DNA from: Centropus unirufus
Lineage: Eukaryota; Chordata; Aves; Cuculiformes; Centropidae
Assembly (NCBI GenBank): GCA_013397695.1
Contig: VYZI01000734.1
Coordinates: 158,034-222,033, forward strand
Length of the DNA stretch: 64,000 nucleotides
Direction: 5' to 3'
Below, one piece after another: positions 22,601-36,420 of the stretch (its first letter is position 1; each line of letters begins with the position of its first letter). The notes below the pieces were generated by a model. The model saw nothing but the letters and a program-made list of their open reading frames with translations. It searched no databases and had not been told where the DNA came from. Made by a program: the position numbers and the translations under genes.

Positions 22601-25600
22601 GATGTGAAAAAACCCAGGAATTTCAGGAAAATTTAGAATCTTCTAGATGAAATATTTTCTCCTACAGTGAATGCCATAGAATATTTTAGTATAATATTTA
22701 TAATCCTAGTTGCTACTTTGCTACTTTTATTCTTACCTTCTGCCTTTTTATAATCAATAGAAGTTACATATACAGTTGCTTTGTCTGTTGTATAATGCAG
22801 TTGCATTGTCTGTAATTATTAATTCCCATCATATATAAAAATCAGATATTTCAATGCTTTATATTATTAATATTTATATTTTCAGTATACAGAACATTTT
22901 TATGTGCCTGAGAGAATGTTAGTCATTATTGTGACAAATATCTTTATTTATTAAATAAGTATATCTAGAAGCAATTTCTGATTGCTAATACACATAGCCC
23001 TATTTTATTGTCAAGGAAGTAATTAAACTTGACTTATGATAATCAGCTGCTACAGATAATTCAATCTTCTTCCTCCACTCAAAATTTCTGCTTGTTTTTT
23101 CATTTATTTGGGTTTTTCTTGGGGCTGAGGGTAGAGGGAAGAGGAAGGCACCTTTACTGTACAACAATAGTAAAGTCCTTGGAAACTATTTTTTCAGATA
23201 GGCTGGAAAGAGACATAATTTAAATAAATAAGTGTGAGTAGTAGTAATGGTTTCTTATTACAATTATTTGTAGTTGAATGAGAATATTTATTTATGAACT
23301 GATCCTTGTCAGTTGCTGAGTATTCATGAAAATGTTTGATAGTCTTGAATTTAAATGGAAATAATTATATTTCAGATAATGACTCTTCACTGCAGTATTT
23401 ATGAAGTGATGTTTATTGTGCAGAGACATGGGAAGAAAAAGATTATTATTATTATTAGGATCTAATGAAGTTCATACTAGCTATTTTGTATGCCTTTTCT
23501 GAAAAATAAATGTTTCTTTTTTCAGGCTTCCTCCCTCCCCCGCCTCCCTCCTATTTTCTACTTCTTCTTTACTCAAGATTCACAGACATATTTTTAACTT
23601 GTCTAAGCCAAGATTTTTCTACTGTGAAGCTAGAGGTTATCTCTTGGGCTGTTGCACATACTTAGACTGTTGACTCTTTGGGACAGCCTGATGATCTCCT
23701 TTGTTTATGTTTAACAGTACAATAGAACATCAATCCACATCCAGGGCTCTGGAATATTGCAGTTGTGCAAAGAATAATATTTTAAAGGTGTTGCTGGTTA
23801 GTCACCTTCCTTTGATAAGGCATTTACACCAACTATTTACACTGTGGATGGCTGATTTTTTTTTCCAATGTACATACTAAGATGTGATCTTCATTTCATA
23901 TGCCAGACTTTGCCTCTTTGAGCATAGCAGGTCAAACACCTTCAACTGGGATCATCATCATTAAAGAAACAGGGACTTCAGCCAGGATTTATCATTGTTT
24001 TACTTATGATCTGAGTTTAAAATAATTTCATAACAAATTCAAAAGGTTGATACTGGAGTAGGAACTCAAAATACCAATGCAATAAGAACCATAAATGAAT
24101 GATGAAGAAATAATGAAAGTTCTATGAAATAGTCAGAGGTCATATTGTTTCAGTGTGCAGTGAATTACAAGTGAAATCTCCATTTTATAAAGGAATATTT
24201 TGCAAAAAGCAAAAACCAGACGTTTCTCAGGTAGGTAGGTTTCATCTTCCTCTGTCCAAGATGATGGGAGAAAACCCCTTTCTTCTTGTATATCCTAAAT
24301 CCCACCAAAAGAACAGAAAACAGTACTTTCTCTTTTGCAGATAGAGATCAATCTGAAGATGAAGGCTTAGTTTGCAAAGTTTACAGAGCCATTAAAAATG
24401 ACAGGATTCTCAATTAAAATTATTGGCTCAAAGTACCTCCTGATTTTTTATGGAAAGCACAGGAATCAGTCAGTGTTTGAGTCCCTTACACAAGGTGTTT
24501 GCGAAATTGAAGGCATTTGTGAAGTTGAAGATCTAACAATTACATTTTCTTAAATTAAATTTTGCCTACCCTTACATAGATATATTAATTACTTTTTCAT
24601 GAGGATGTGACTATTTGAGGCCAGATTCAGCAGGCAGCTGAGAACTCAGCTCATCCTATCACAAAAGCTTAACAGTGACAAAGACTTCTACTAAATATTT
24701 GAAATTCCCCATTTTTAGTAAATGTGATTCTTCTTTTTTTATTTTTTATTTTTTTTAGGATTTCTTTTCTTTAACAATTGAGGATTTATTTTTTTTTCAG
24801 GAAGAAATTCCTGCTGATCTCAACAGTTCTGCAAAAGTAATATTGAACAGCAAAGAATTGGGTTCAAATACAATTCTTCTTGCTATAAACTTTCCCCACA
24901 TTGTGTTCATGTATATCTCTTTCTATATAGATAGATTTGTTGTATGTCTATGTATATATTATAATAATAATATTTTGGACAGATTTTTTTCCTTTTAATA
25001 GGAATGTAGTCTAATCTTTTCCTCAGATGACTAAAATCTTGAATTAAAACATCAAACAGATCTTAAGCATTTGGGAAATAACAATCTTTTCTGTTCCTAT
25101 TTGACACTTACAATTTATTAACTGTTAGATACTAGTATTATATTTGATGACTAGAAATAAAAGAATAGTGCTCTGCAAGAGGTTTTGGGCATTCAGTAGG
25201 GAAACATTCATTTTACAATGGAACTAAAAATACAATTTTTGTATAGGGCAGCAAAAAAAGTCCGTCTTTTTAATGGAAGAAGCACTGTTTTATGGATCGA
25301 TTTATCTGTTGAAGTTTGCAGCAAGTACCTGTTGTTCAGGAGATTTGTTTCAGGGCAAAACCATCTGCTATCTTTGTGAGAGCCACTTGACAGCAAGAAC
25401 ATTACATTTCCACTTATCAGTCAGATATATTTGTGGCAGCAAGGATTTCCCTCCAGGGAAAGGCAAAAGTGGAGATGAAATCCTGTCTTAGAAGGGCAAT
25501 TGAAAAATACTCCATGTTAAACAGAAAAAACCTCTTCTAATGAAAGAGAGACTCAAAGCCTTGTCCTGAGATTGTCACTCTGCTAAACTGAAGCAGAGCA

Positions 25601-28600
25601 GCCAAAATTCCTACATCATTTACATCTTCTGAGCAAAAAGGGCAAATGCTAGAGGAAAAGTATTCAACAGCATGGGAGTAAACAGATGTGAGGGAAAAAA
25701 AAGCTGTATTTTCAGTCACTGAACCTGTTAGGAAACTGAAATAATTGCTTAGTAAAAGCCAAACTAAGCAAATCTTGGGCTGTGCCATGACATACATTTT
25801 TAGAGACTCTCAACTTGGATTTAAAAAAACTCAGAGGCCTGAAATCCTCCAGTTTCTGTAAATGTTGTTTTTAAATACTCTAGCTGCATGTAAAAAGTAT
25901 AAAACTTTAATTTTTGTTCCTGCAATCTTTCCCTCTTTGTGTTTGCAAAGGTAGTTTCTGTTAGCCAGTTTCTTCCTCACTGAGGCCCTGATCCTGCCAA
26001 AATGTATTCATGTCCTTTATTGCAGTGAGCCTCCCATCAAAATCCCTCCCAGCAGGAAAGGTGAGCTCACATTTATGTGTTTGTAGGATCAGTGCCTAAT
26101 TGTCAGAAATGGAAACTGCACAGAGTTCCATCCATGGTATAAAGTAAACAATAGAGAATGTGGAGTAAAATATATTTCTTTAATACTTCAGTTGTAAAAA
26201 TGCTAGATGTGATGTGTAACGTTAGTAAGGGACATATCCTTCAGAGAGTAATGTAATTTTTCATGCTGTAAATATATAGTTTTAAGTAGAAATAGCTAGT
26301 GAAGGAGCATGTATTAAAGTTGTTGTAAGGTGAGGAGTAAGGTTCTTTTATTTTCATTCTATGTTTTCCTTTCAATCTTAAACTATCAAGTCCTTTTGTT
26401 GCTTGCCATTGAACTTCAGTAGCACACACATTTATTTCCCTGATGCATAATCTCGTTTTGAATGTTTAGTTGTTCTGATGATGGAACTTAAGATTATTTC
26501 ATTTAGAAATTACACTATTTATTGTTACCTTTTATGGTGGCAACACAAAACAGAATGTTAAAATTAAATTGTGATCCTTCATATATCCTTTTTCAGAAAA
26601 ATAGTCTCACTGGAGTAACTGGGAGCTGAAAAATATATTGGATGGAATTGTGTGATGGAATAGTTTACATGCATTCACAAGTGCTATCAAGATTTAAAGT
26701 ATGACACTTGCATGCATGGACATAATTTAAAAATCTAGTCTAGCCACAGCACGCTAGAGCTGGTTGAGATAAAGACTGCAAATCTGCTGTTGTTTTACAG
26801 AGGTAGGTCCAGTCACAGCATAGACTTCTATCAGATTCAACATGAACAATGGAACCTATAGCAGCTTGAGCTGTCAGCTGAGAAATTATCTTTATTTCTG
26901 ACCATCAATAGGAGATAAAAGTTGATAAAAGGTGTTTTGCAACCCATTTTTTCTTACTTCAGTTGCTAGAGAGTTATGGAAATAAAAGACAATCTTTATT
27001 TCTTGTTCTCTCTTCTTGGACACCAGTATAGCTATTTTACTGGCAGTTATTTGTAGAGCACAGGCAAAATGTTAGTATCTAGGCATTATAAAATAAAACA
27101 CGAATAACTGCATAGCAGTGCTTCAGGAAGATTTTATAAACATTTTCCACACCAAAGGCCTAGTTTTGCACTTCTTCTGAACTCTTGACAATTTTTAAAG
27201 GGTATTTTGATGAAAGCAGCAAGCTTCTTTGCAAGCAGCTGGAAGAATAACTTGCATTATATCCAGGTGTCCTCATCACAGAAATGTTAGCTCCTTCTGC
27301 TCCTTCCTCATGGGCTGTGACCTGTTTTCATTTACATTTTTAGCTCCATTCCCTTCAATATTCTATAGAAGCCCAATTTCTGTTCCAACTCCTCCACTAT
27401 AGCCAGACAAAGGGTAGCGCTGTCCCTGTCTGGCTTCTGTCTTGAGATGTTCTGCCTGGATGAGCACCCAGAGCAAGCAGCCAAGAGAACCTCTTAGTTG
27501 AGGGTATTAATTTGTATAGCCATTGATTTTTGCAGATTTGTAGAAATTTAATACCTTTGAGACTTCTATTCCTCTGTCCAAGTTGGTTGAAATTGACTAG
27601 TAGGTCACTTTGGAGCAGTGGGTCCAGAATATCAAGAGGAAAGGGAAGACCGACCAGCTGATGACCTCTTGTCAGCCTAATTTTCTAGGAAATATAGCTG
27701 AAATAGACAATCTATCCCCATATATTTTGTATCTCAGTATTCAAAGGAAATGTTTTAGGCTAGAATTATTTTAATGGCTTATGAAATGATGATGAAAAAA
27801 CAATGTTCTACACTTCCACACAGTTTTCATCATTTGTATAGCTTCATTCTACAACTTTCAGATCTGAGTGTTACCTTCGGAAAAAAACAACAACTACATA
27901 ATGCTTCTGCACCTGTTGCTAAAAGGCACTTGCTCCTTTGTGCCCTTTTGTTCCTAACATAGATCTTTTAAAAACAAGATTCCCTCTCCTTTCCCATAAT
28001 TTTGGATTAGTAGAGTGATAACTAACAAAATGCAGTGTATCATGATTAGCAAACAAATTAGTACCTGAAGATACAAGCAGAACATCAAAACTCAAAACTA
28101 CTGGTTTAGAGACTCTGGATTTTCATGCAGATGTTCCTAAGATGGTTCGCAGGTTTGCTTGGCAGCTTGGTTTGGAGGTTACTGTGCCTCCTGATGATGG
28201 GCAGAGGGTATGGACAGAAGGGAGCAGAGCATGGCCCCAGGTCTTGCTACTTACCTGCTGCTTTACTTTAAACCAGACTCAGGCCATATTGTTTTTGATC
28301 CTGTTCATTTTTTTTCAGTTGGTATTTGAGTGTTCAATCGATGATTGTGTACTCAAATACAGTGAAATAAACAAAACCATTTGAATGCAAAACTTCAATT
28401 TTAACTTCTGCTTTGTGAAATTCAGTGTGTTAAACTGAATTATTTAAACACTTTTTGATTTCATGAATCTCATTTTACTCACATGATTTTGAAGGAGATT
28501 TGAGTTGCTATACATTCAGCTGTTGTACTATAACGTTACATTAACGCTGACTTTGACAAACAACTTAGGGCTGTTTTCCTGGGAATTGCTATGCCTTCAC

Positions 28601-31600
28601 CACTGCTCCTTCCCTTGGGATGTTTCAGAAGCTGTGACAGCTCGAAAGAAAATATTTCCAGTTATTTGATAAATAGTAACATTTTTCTGTTGATAATTAA
28701 TAGAGAATTAAATTTTCATAATTTTATTTGTTCTTCTGATGCAAATAGTAACATCTTATGAGTTCTTCCTGCCAGGGAAACCCAGATTAAGAGCCTATTA
28801 CCACATAAGACTAATTTAAACCCCATATTAAGAGTTTAGTACAGTGTATTGACTCTTGTCTGGAAGATTGGATATAAATTTCACCAGAATATTTATAGAT
28901 ACAACATTCCTCCTTTGTTATCACCATCTGCTCGCCACCTCTGTTTCTCTAGCTGAGCTTCAGGGTCTGTACCAATGTCAGCGGAAGCTTTAAAATCTGC
29001 CATTAAAATCGCAACATCAGCAGAGATCTGTTAGAATAATAGCAACAACATCACTCTGTGGGATGCCAAGGAATGCATGACTATGGACAGGCCTGATCCA
29101 GCATTCCTTTCTGCCCTGGGAGACTTTTTGGTGGGGGGTGCAGGAGGGAACAAAAAAGGAATACATTGGCTGATTCTGTCTGTGCATAGATAAGAGGGAA
29201 ATATGGAACTACTTTCTCCCATTGTCCTTCTAGCTGAACTCTGGGGAGAGAGAAGAACAATGTATGGAAATACCATGGAGGGAATGTAAAGAGATACTCA
29301 GCAGATGAATTAAATATAAACAGGACCAAAACCACTGTGATAATGGTCACTTATAGGTTTTCTTTTTTCATCACTCTCCATGTAATTGCAACTAAGCAAG
29401 TTTCCACACATATTCCAGTTTATAGTAACAGGACTACAGTTAATGGCACCAATTTTGATATCTAATAGCAGTGGAACTGAACTTATGGGTCATATGCAAT
29501 ACACCCTGGAAACACAAGTACATTAGTGATCAAGAAAACAAAATGTAAAAATATAAGTAATAAACATTAAATGTTTGATAAAGTTTTGTTTGATTGTAAG
29601 GGAAAAACATTGTAGCAACATCATCTGGATTGGTCCGTGAGTTGCTCTTTTTTTCAAAGAGTCCAGGTGGCCAATGATACTGAAAAAGTTGGGAAATGTT
29701 CCTGGATAGCATGTCAGCACAAACATGTATCTAATGAATTTGCATCTTATTCAGTAACACAACTTTCTAGCACATTTTTACATGTTTGTCTAGCAGAACT
29801 TCAGAGGCAGTGTGATTCCTGATATGAAAAAAAGATAATGGTGGCTACTATGAAAGAAAAATGTGATCACAGTGAAGAGTAATATATCCTGAGAGGCTAT
29901 ACTTCTCATATTTTAGTACTGCATTGATAAAAAAATATTGTGCAACTTCAAGGAGACAATCTGAAATGCAGCATAATGAGCTTTTTTTGAACAGAAAGAA
30001 ACTACAGACTTAAAAAAATTGCCCTTTTCAAAGAATAATGTAGGACTGGGAAACTAAGCTCACCAGAACAAAATGGTTAAAAGAACAAAATCTCGAGATA
30101 GAAAGTGCCTTTGGATATATTTTTATCACAGAAAGTGAATGACTATTTGCCATGGCTGTTAACAGTGTAAAATCACTGAGATGTTTTAGATGCCTAAGTA
30201 CCTTTGCAGCTGTAGTCAAGTGTTGCATTCCCTACTGAGTAGGTTGCTTACATTTTATTGTGAGTAAGTCCTAGTTGAATCATAATAACCATTTCTGTGT
30301 GTTTGCAGCACTGGATTTTTGACTGTCTGTTTGGAGGAAATGTCTGCTAGTAATTTCTAGTGGCTGGTATCCTGCAGTAGGACAGGGCAAAAGACATCTC
30401 TGGTGCAAAAAACCCTATCAATTCCCATCCTTCAGGAAAAGAAACATACTTTAATCAATTTACGTATGGAAGTAGAAGGAGGTTTGCTGATTTTGAAGCA
30501 ACTATTTTATGAATAACCAGGCAGAAAACCAATTGTGTGTCTTGATGCACCATTTTTGTGAAGTGCAACATCACTGGAGAAAGCATGAAGGAGTAGTGTG
30601 AAAGACCAAGAGTCAGCTGTATGTCAGTAAAGTGACAGCTTGGAAAATACTAGTGACAATAGTTTATTTCAAAACAGCAACATTGTTATTGGAAAGATGT
30701 TCAATCTCCAAAATACTCAAGATCCCGCTCAGCCATATCATGACATAAATAGACACTTGCAGTTTGATGGCATAGTAAGAATATACACAGAATTAATTAA
30801 CAAAGAGCAATACAAAATGGCAGTGTGTTAAACAGTTGGTTGATGGTCCAACAATGGTGAAAAATAGCAGGCATACCATCTTTTTATGAAGTTCTATTGT
30901 GCGGGTTTTACCTTGTTTCCCTTACATGTTCAGAGGGTGCTGTTGGTTAAGTAGAACATAAGATGAAGGTGTGAACTGCTGGTATCTCTAATGTCAGAAG
31001 GAAAAAAAATACTGCATTTTGTTTTCATCTAAACCAAGTGAGTCTGTCAGCAAGACTATGGGGAAATGAACAAGGGACCAAAACAGGAGGGGAAAATAAG
31101 AGATCTCTGTAAGACAAGGGAACCCAATTTATTATTTTTAATGACAGACGTATGGAAGAGGCATGTATACCATGGTAGAAACAAGAAACAGTCTACCATT
31201 TAATAAATGTAGAAGATAGCATTTATTTTTATGGCAGGTCAAGAGCCCAATCCATAACACAGATGAAACTTTTCTTTCATGAGCTCAGCAGGCCCGACCC
31301 ATACCATGCAAGCCACTACTGCAGTTTCACTGATCTTTGAAGTTAGTTGTAGCTACCTTTGCAATATCAGGCACATGAAGCTCAAGAACATCAGGGGAAA
31401 AAAATCTTTAAAAAATTACTGCGGAGAAAAGAGGAAGTAGCATAAAGACAAAAGCAACAAAGACAAAATCCACATTCTTGCAGCTATAAATCAGTTCTGG
31501 TGACAGGAGTGAATTTTCCCTTGTTGATACTATCTGAGGCTGACCCAGAAAGACAGAACTACAAGTACAGTAGAGCAGCAGTGAGACAGGTATTATCTAT

Positions 31601-31895
31601 GTAATCTGAGATATATTCCTTTTATTTTTATTCAATAAAGGCAAGACTTGCAGATTACAGGCCATGTAGATGAGGTCAGAATGAGCTGCATCTTTTCTGT
31701 GTGCCTGTAACTGTCAGTAATCGACAAAATTAAGACATGGGTTTGAGGCTTTAATTTGGTCTTGCACTTCTAGTGCTTTTTACTTTCTTGGCCTTGTCTA
31801 CAAGACACTGTAGGCTCTTTTCTACTCACTCTGGTATTTTCTAGAGAAGCAAACTGGGATGAAATGCCTGGAATGGGGATCCTGGCCAGACAAAC

Positions 31896-31932
31896 CTTTT
31901 TCGTTTTTTTTTTTTTTTGTTTTTTTTTTTAG
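31896..31932 (+). repeat. T-rich homopolymer tract
   Basis: Two long T runs interrupted by CG and G, followed by AGG. No adjoining retrosequence was recognised. Confidence 0.8.
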
Positions 31933-34900
31933 GATATATCTACCTGGCTAGAAAGAAGTATACATGATGAAAACAGATAGTTTATTTAGTTATATCAGTC
32001 CTGCTCCTTCTTACTTATTCCTGGCCACTGTAAGATGCTTTCTGGTCAGATGATTTCTTAATCTCTAGTCCCAAACTGCCCAACTTCCCCCTTCTGTTTC
32101 AGAATTCTATTTCTTTGCTTTTTCCTATAAAACTCACCATCCTCATACACACAAACTGTCTTGCCTGCAGCAACAATGCTGCTGATAATTCTCTCCAGAT
32201 GTTGTCTGGTGCATGACCATCAGACCAAGTACTTCCTCAGCTATTTACCTTCTTTTACAGAAAAAAACAAAAACAAAGACAAATTTCTGTTTAGACAACT
32301 AAAAAACTCAGACCAAAATACAATTAGAATATGCAGGAAATGCAAAACAAGATATTCAGGAGTCACAAAAACATTAATATGATAAAATTAATGTAACAAA
32401 ACAATTACACCTATTCAGAAACATAAAGAAAATTAACATATGAATAGTATACGTGCAATAGGTAAACAATCAATATTCTTAATTAAAAATGTCATGGCTA
32501 GGGACTCAGGCTTATTACCTGGTGAGTTTCTGTCTTTTGTGTAAGTAAAGGAGGGAATTTGTGTTTGCAAGTACCTTTTCCACTTCAGACTAATTTCTAG
32601 ATGTTTGACCTAATAGGGTTCTCCATCTGTTACCAAGGTACCCCAGAATTAGCAGGCTGCACCTGTAAGGAGGAAAGGAGAGGGACAATTCAAGAAAGTG
32701 ACTTGCTTTCTTCCGCACTTGATCATTTCACAGTTGGGGCCTCACATCTAGAGGAATATCTTCTGTTCCTTCTGCATCAAAAGAATTTCAGGTGAGGAGC
32801 GCGGGCAGCAGGCAGCTCAGCAGATCTGAGGACATATTGCTGTCTGCTACAAACTCTAGGGCCCTGGTCAGGTCCACTCAGCATATTTGGGCACCCAGTA
32901 CAAACTAGGATGACAGAGAAGGGGTTTGCATCTCAAGAGGTTCTCTGGTGGGAAGAGTCACCACCTCAGACACTGAAATGCTGCTGAGACAGGTAAATAG
33001 ATATCTTTTATTGGAAATGTCCTTGCAAAAGTCATTCTGGGAAGATGAGTAGCTTATGTGTTCTCTTTCTCTCATTCCTTGCATTGATGGATATCTTTCT
33101 CCACTAAAATGACATGTATTTTAGAAATGATTACATATTTCCTTCAGTTTATCTCTTATAGTTGGTCAAAAGGGCAAAAAGCTCAGATGAGAGGTTTTAT
33201 GTGGTCATTGCTGATTGTTCTTGTTGATAGAAGAATTGAATGCTGACTTTATTATCACAAATCTTTTAATAAGGTTTGATATGCTCCTCGGAAAGAGTTA
33301 ATATAAATGGGTGACAGCTTTCATTACATAAATAGCTTTATACATTGGATTGAGTGAAGAATTCCTTATTTTCACCAAGATGGCAAGTGGGGAAAGATGA
33401 AGGGAAACCAGTTTTTCCTATTTATATACCAAGGAAGGAAAAGTAAAGAGGGGGCTTTAATTTTATTTTTTTTTTGTCCTCAATCTCTTTTTTCTCACAC
33501 AGCAGTCATCTCAATAATTTTCTTGCACCATTCTTTTTCTGTATCAGTCTACAGAAATGGTTTTGCCAACAAGTATAAGATGTTTTTCAGCCAAGTTCCT
33601 TATTTCATCTGAGGTCTGTAATAATATGCCACTCTTCCAGGTCTGTAAGAGTTCCCATTGTGGGAGGCCTGAATAGTATGGAGCTATTTGGTTTTGGCTC
33701 TGTCTATTGCCAGATTAAATTCATCATGACAGCTTGTCAAGTCTCTAAAGTTCTGTCTGGTACACATATAAGCAAGTAGTGAAAAAGGAAAAGAATGCGA
33801 GGGAATATACTCATTTTCACAAGTGTCTTTTAGCCCATCTCAAAAATCTCTATTCATACTCCATTTTTAAATGTGTTTTTTTTTTAAAAAAAAGATATTT
33901 TGGGTTAAATATTTATAAAAATATTTAACACACCATGACATATAAAAATACCTGTGATATTCAGGAGTCTCACTGAAAGTTTAATCCACAGTAGGTTTCT
34001 ATCTGGAATTGTTTTTGGAAATGAAGACAGTCAACACTTTCTTTTTATCTTGACGAATAATTTTACATGTAGAAGCTGAGCTGTATATGCATGGAACACT
34101 ACTGCTTATAAAGGATCCTGTGCTGAAGGTTTCATAAAGAGTTATCACAGGTCCTGTCTCTGATCTGTCCTGAGGTTGCTTTATTTTGAGAATTCTGCTC
34201 AATTCCTTGTGGTCAAAATAAACAGCCATCAGGTGTCATCAAAGGCCTCATCAAGTGTCTTCTCCTTGAAGACACTCAATCCACTAACAGATGAGTTGTA
34301 GGATCTTTACAGTGCATAAGTGCAAGTCATCAACGTATCTTCAGAATCATACTTTTAGTGCCATGACTGTTAATTACTGCTCTATTTAATCAATTGTGTT
34401 TCTACATCCAGATACAAGATGTCCAACAATTTTTAAGCTTTGCAGTTATCTGGGGTTTAACATTTTAATTATTTGTTTGTTTTTTTCTTGTGAAGGAGAG
34501 ACTACCGCTTCTTTGGGTTAAATATGTTTAATGACACTTTATTTGCTCATAATCCCATCTGTTCCTGATGCCTTATATGCATTCAGACTTTTTGTGATAG
34601 TACTCACTTCTGCCTTTTAAGTGGGTTATCCAAGAACTCTATATTTCTCCAGTGGTTCTGTGGGAAAAAAGTGTACTTAAAGCAATTTAAAAGTTGCTGG
34701 GTTTTGGAGAGTGACTTGCAATCAATACATTTTTTTGGTCTCAAATCATCCAGCATCTCTTCTGAACATGTTTCCAGATGTCCTTTGTAGTCCCTTTTGA
34801 TGAAACTGCCATACTATTTGCTTTTTTAAAAGCCAGTCCACCATCTTTCCCTTATGCAATGTTTTGTTTTATGTGCTTTTAGGCTGTTTCTGTTTAACAT

Positions 34901-36420
34901 ATTTGCAGGAAATCCAGTCCCTCCCACCCCTTTGGATTTATGCATTTTTTAACAAACCCTTTTAGTACCTTTCTGCTTATCTTGGGCTGAAAGGGATCTA
35001 CCAGGCCCTTTTCTTTACTGAATCTTGTTGTTTTTGAGATGGAAAGCTTCACTGGTAACTTTAACATTTATCCTTGTCTTACAACCAACCCACAGAGTTC
35101 TGTTTTCTCAATAGGCCTACTGTTTTCTTTTAGACAACTCTGAAAAAGCTACAATCTTTTGTCCTAAGTTATAAGTAGAGTTCCATTCAGTTTACATCCA
35201 TATAATTTGTTTTAAATTTCAGCCTTTTAAAATTAGGCACAGAGAGTGAAGATACTGACTGATCACATCCAGATCAAAGTAACAGAATTAAAAAAGTTAC
35301 TAGTGACGGGTAACATATCAGTACCTGAATATGCATCACATGATTGACAACAGTAAGAACATCCCAAAAATTAAAGAGCTTACCAGCTCTAAACATTACC
35401 AGGATCTAACAAGGTGACTAACTGTAAGTTACTTCCTTATGTGCAAATCTTTATCACCTTCTTCTGTCAAGACTGGATTCATGAACTGACAATTCTCTCT
35501 CCTGTCCTAAATTTTATTAAAAATTCTTAAAAAAAAGAAGCAAAGTGAAATGAAAGAACTTTCACTTTGTCCCTGAATGGAACAGTATGCAGTGTACACA
35601 CTTTTATGTTAGCCTTTTAGAGGTCTTTGACCAGAATGTATCTGCCATCTTCAAACACCAGGCTTTTAGGATGGAAAGGAGGCATCTGACTAATAAAACC
35701 GCCACTCTTTTCCCTTTTAATAGCTTGAAGAGCAGTACGGTGCCTGTTCTCAAACTGCATCTCAAGCAGCTTTCATTGTTGGTCTGTAAATGAGTTTCTT
35801 GAAACTGTACAGTTGTGTTATTATATATGCTTTTTTTTATTGCTTGTAAAACTTGTTATCCTAAGCTGGTCAACCAAGGCCTCATTTGAATTGGTTCATC
35901 TGTTCTACTAGCTTTCCAGCTGTTGTTTGTCTAACATTTAAACTTAAAGGCTGTTACTCTACTCCTTATAGCTGATGCTCCTAATCCAGTGCTGCCTGTG
36001 GCAACAGCAATTATTCCCTTTTATTTATAGAGGAGATGACAATTCTTCGGATAACTTTTGAGGCTTCTTACTATACCTAGTTTACTTCCTTGCTTCCTGT
36101 GTTTCGTACTATATTTCACTGCCCTAACATTCATTTAATTAACTTTAATGAAAATCCGAGGAACCAGAAATGCCTCATTGACAGGAGGTATTGACTGCTA
36201 AAGTGTAAGGTTCTTGCAAAATGCAGAGAGATGCTGAAAGAGCAGGGAAGGGAGTGCGCAATTGTTTTTACAACTCTTCCAGCCTGGTGAGAGGGGTTGA
36301 TTACTAGGCTGCCTGACAGCCTACACAAAAAGCAGCTGTTTGCCTGCTGATCTCTAGCAAATCATTCAAATCAAATGAAGGGTTTAAAAGGCTGCTTGAA
36401 CACAAGTGGCAGTATGCCCA

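Larger units (their letters stand above)
16481..36420. other. AT-rich intron 1 segment, no gene seen
   Basis: CpG-poor, AT-rich intronic DNA. I saw only simple repeats (T/G-rich run near 19.1 kb, (ATT)n near 23.44 kb, a T-rich run at 31.9 kb) and no CR1 fragment. Some low-repeat stretches such as 19.9-20.15 kb and 28.48-29.05 kb could be conserved non-coding elements, but that needs an alignment. Confidence 0.5.
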
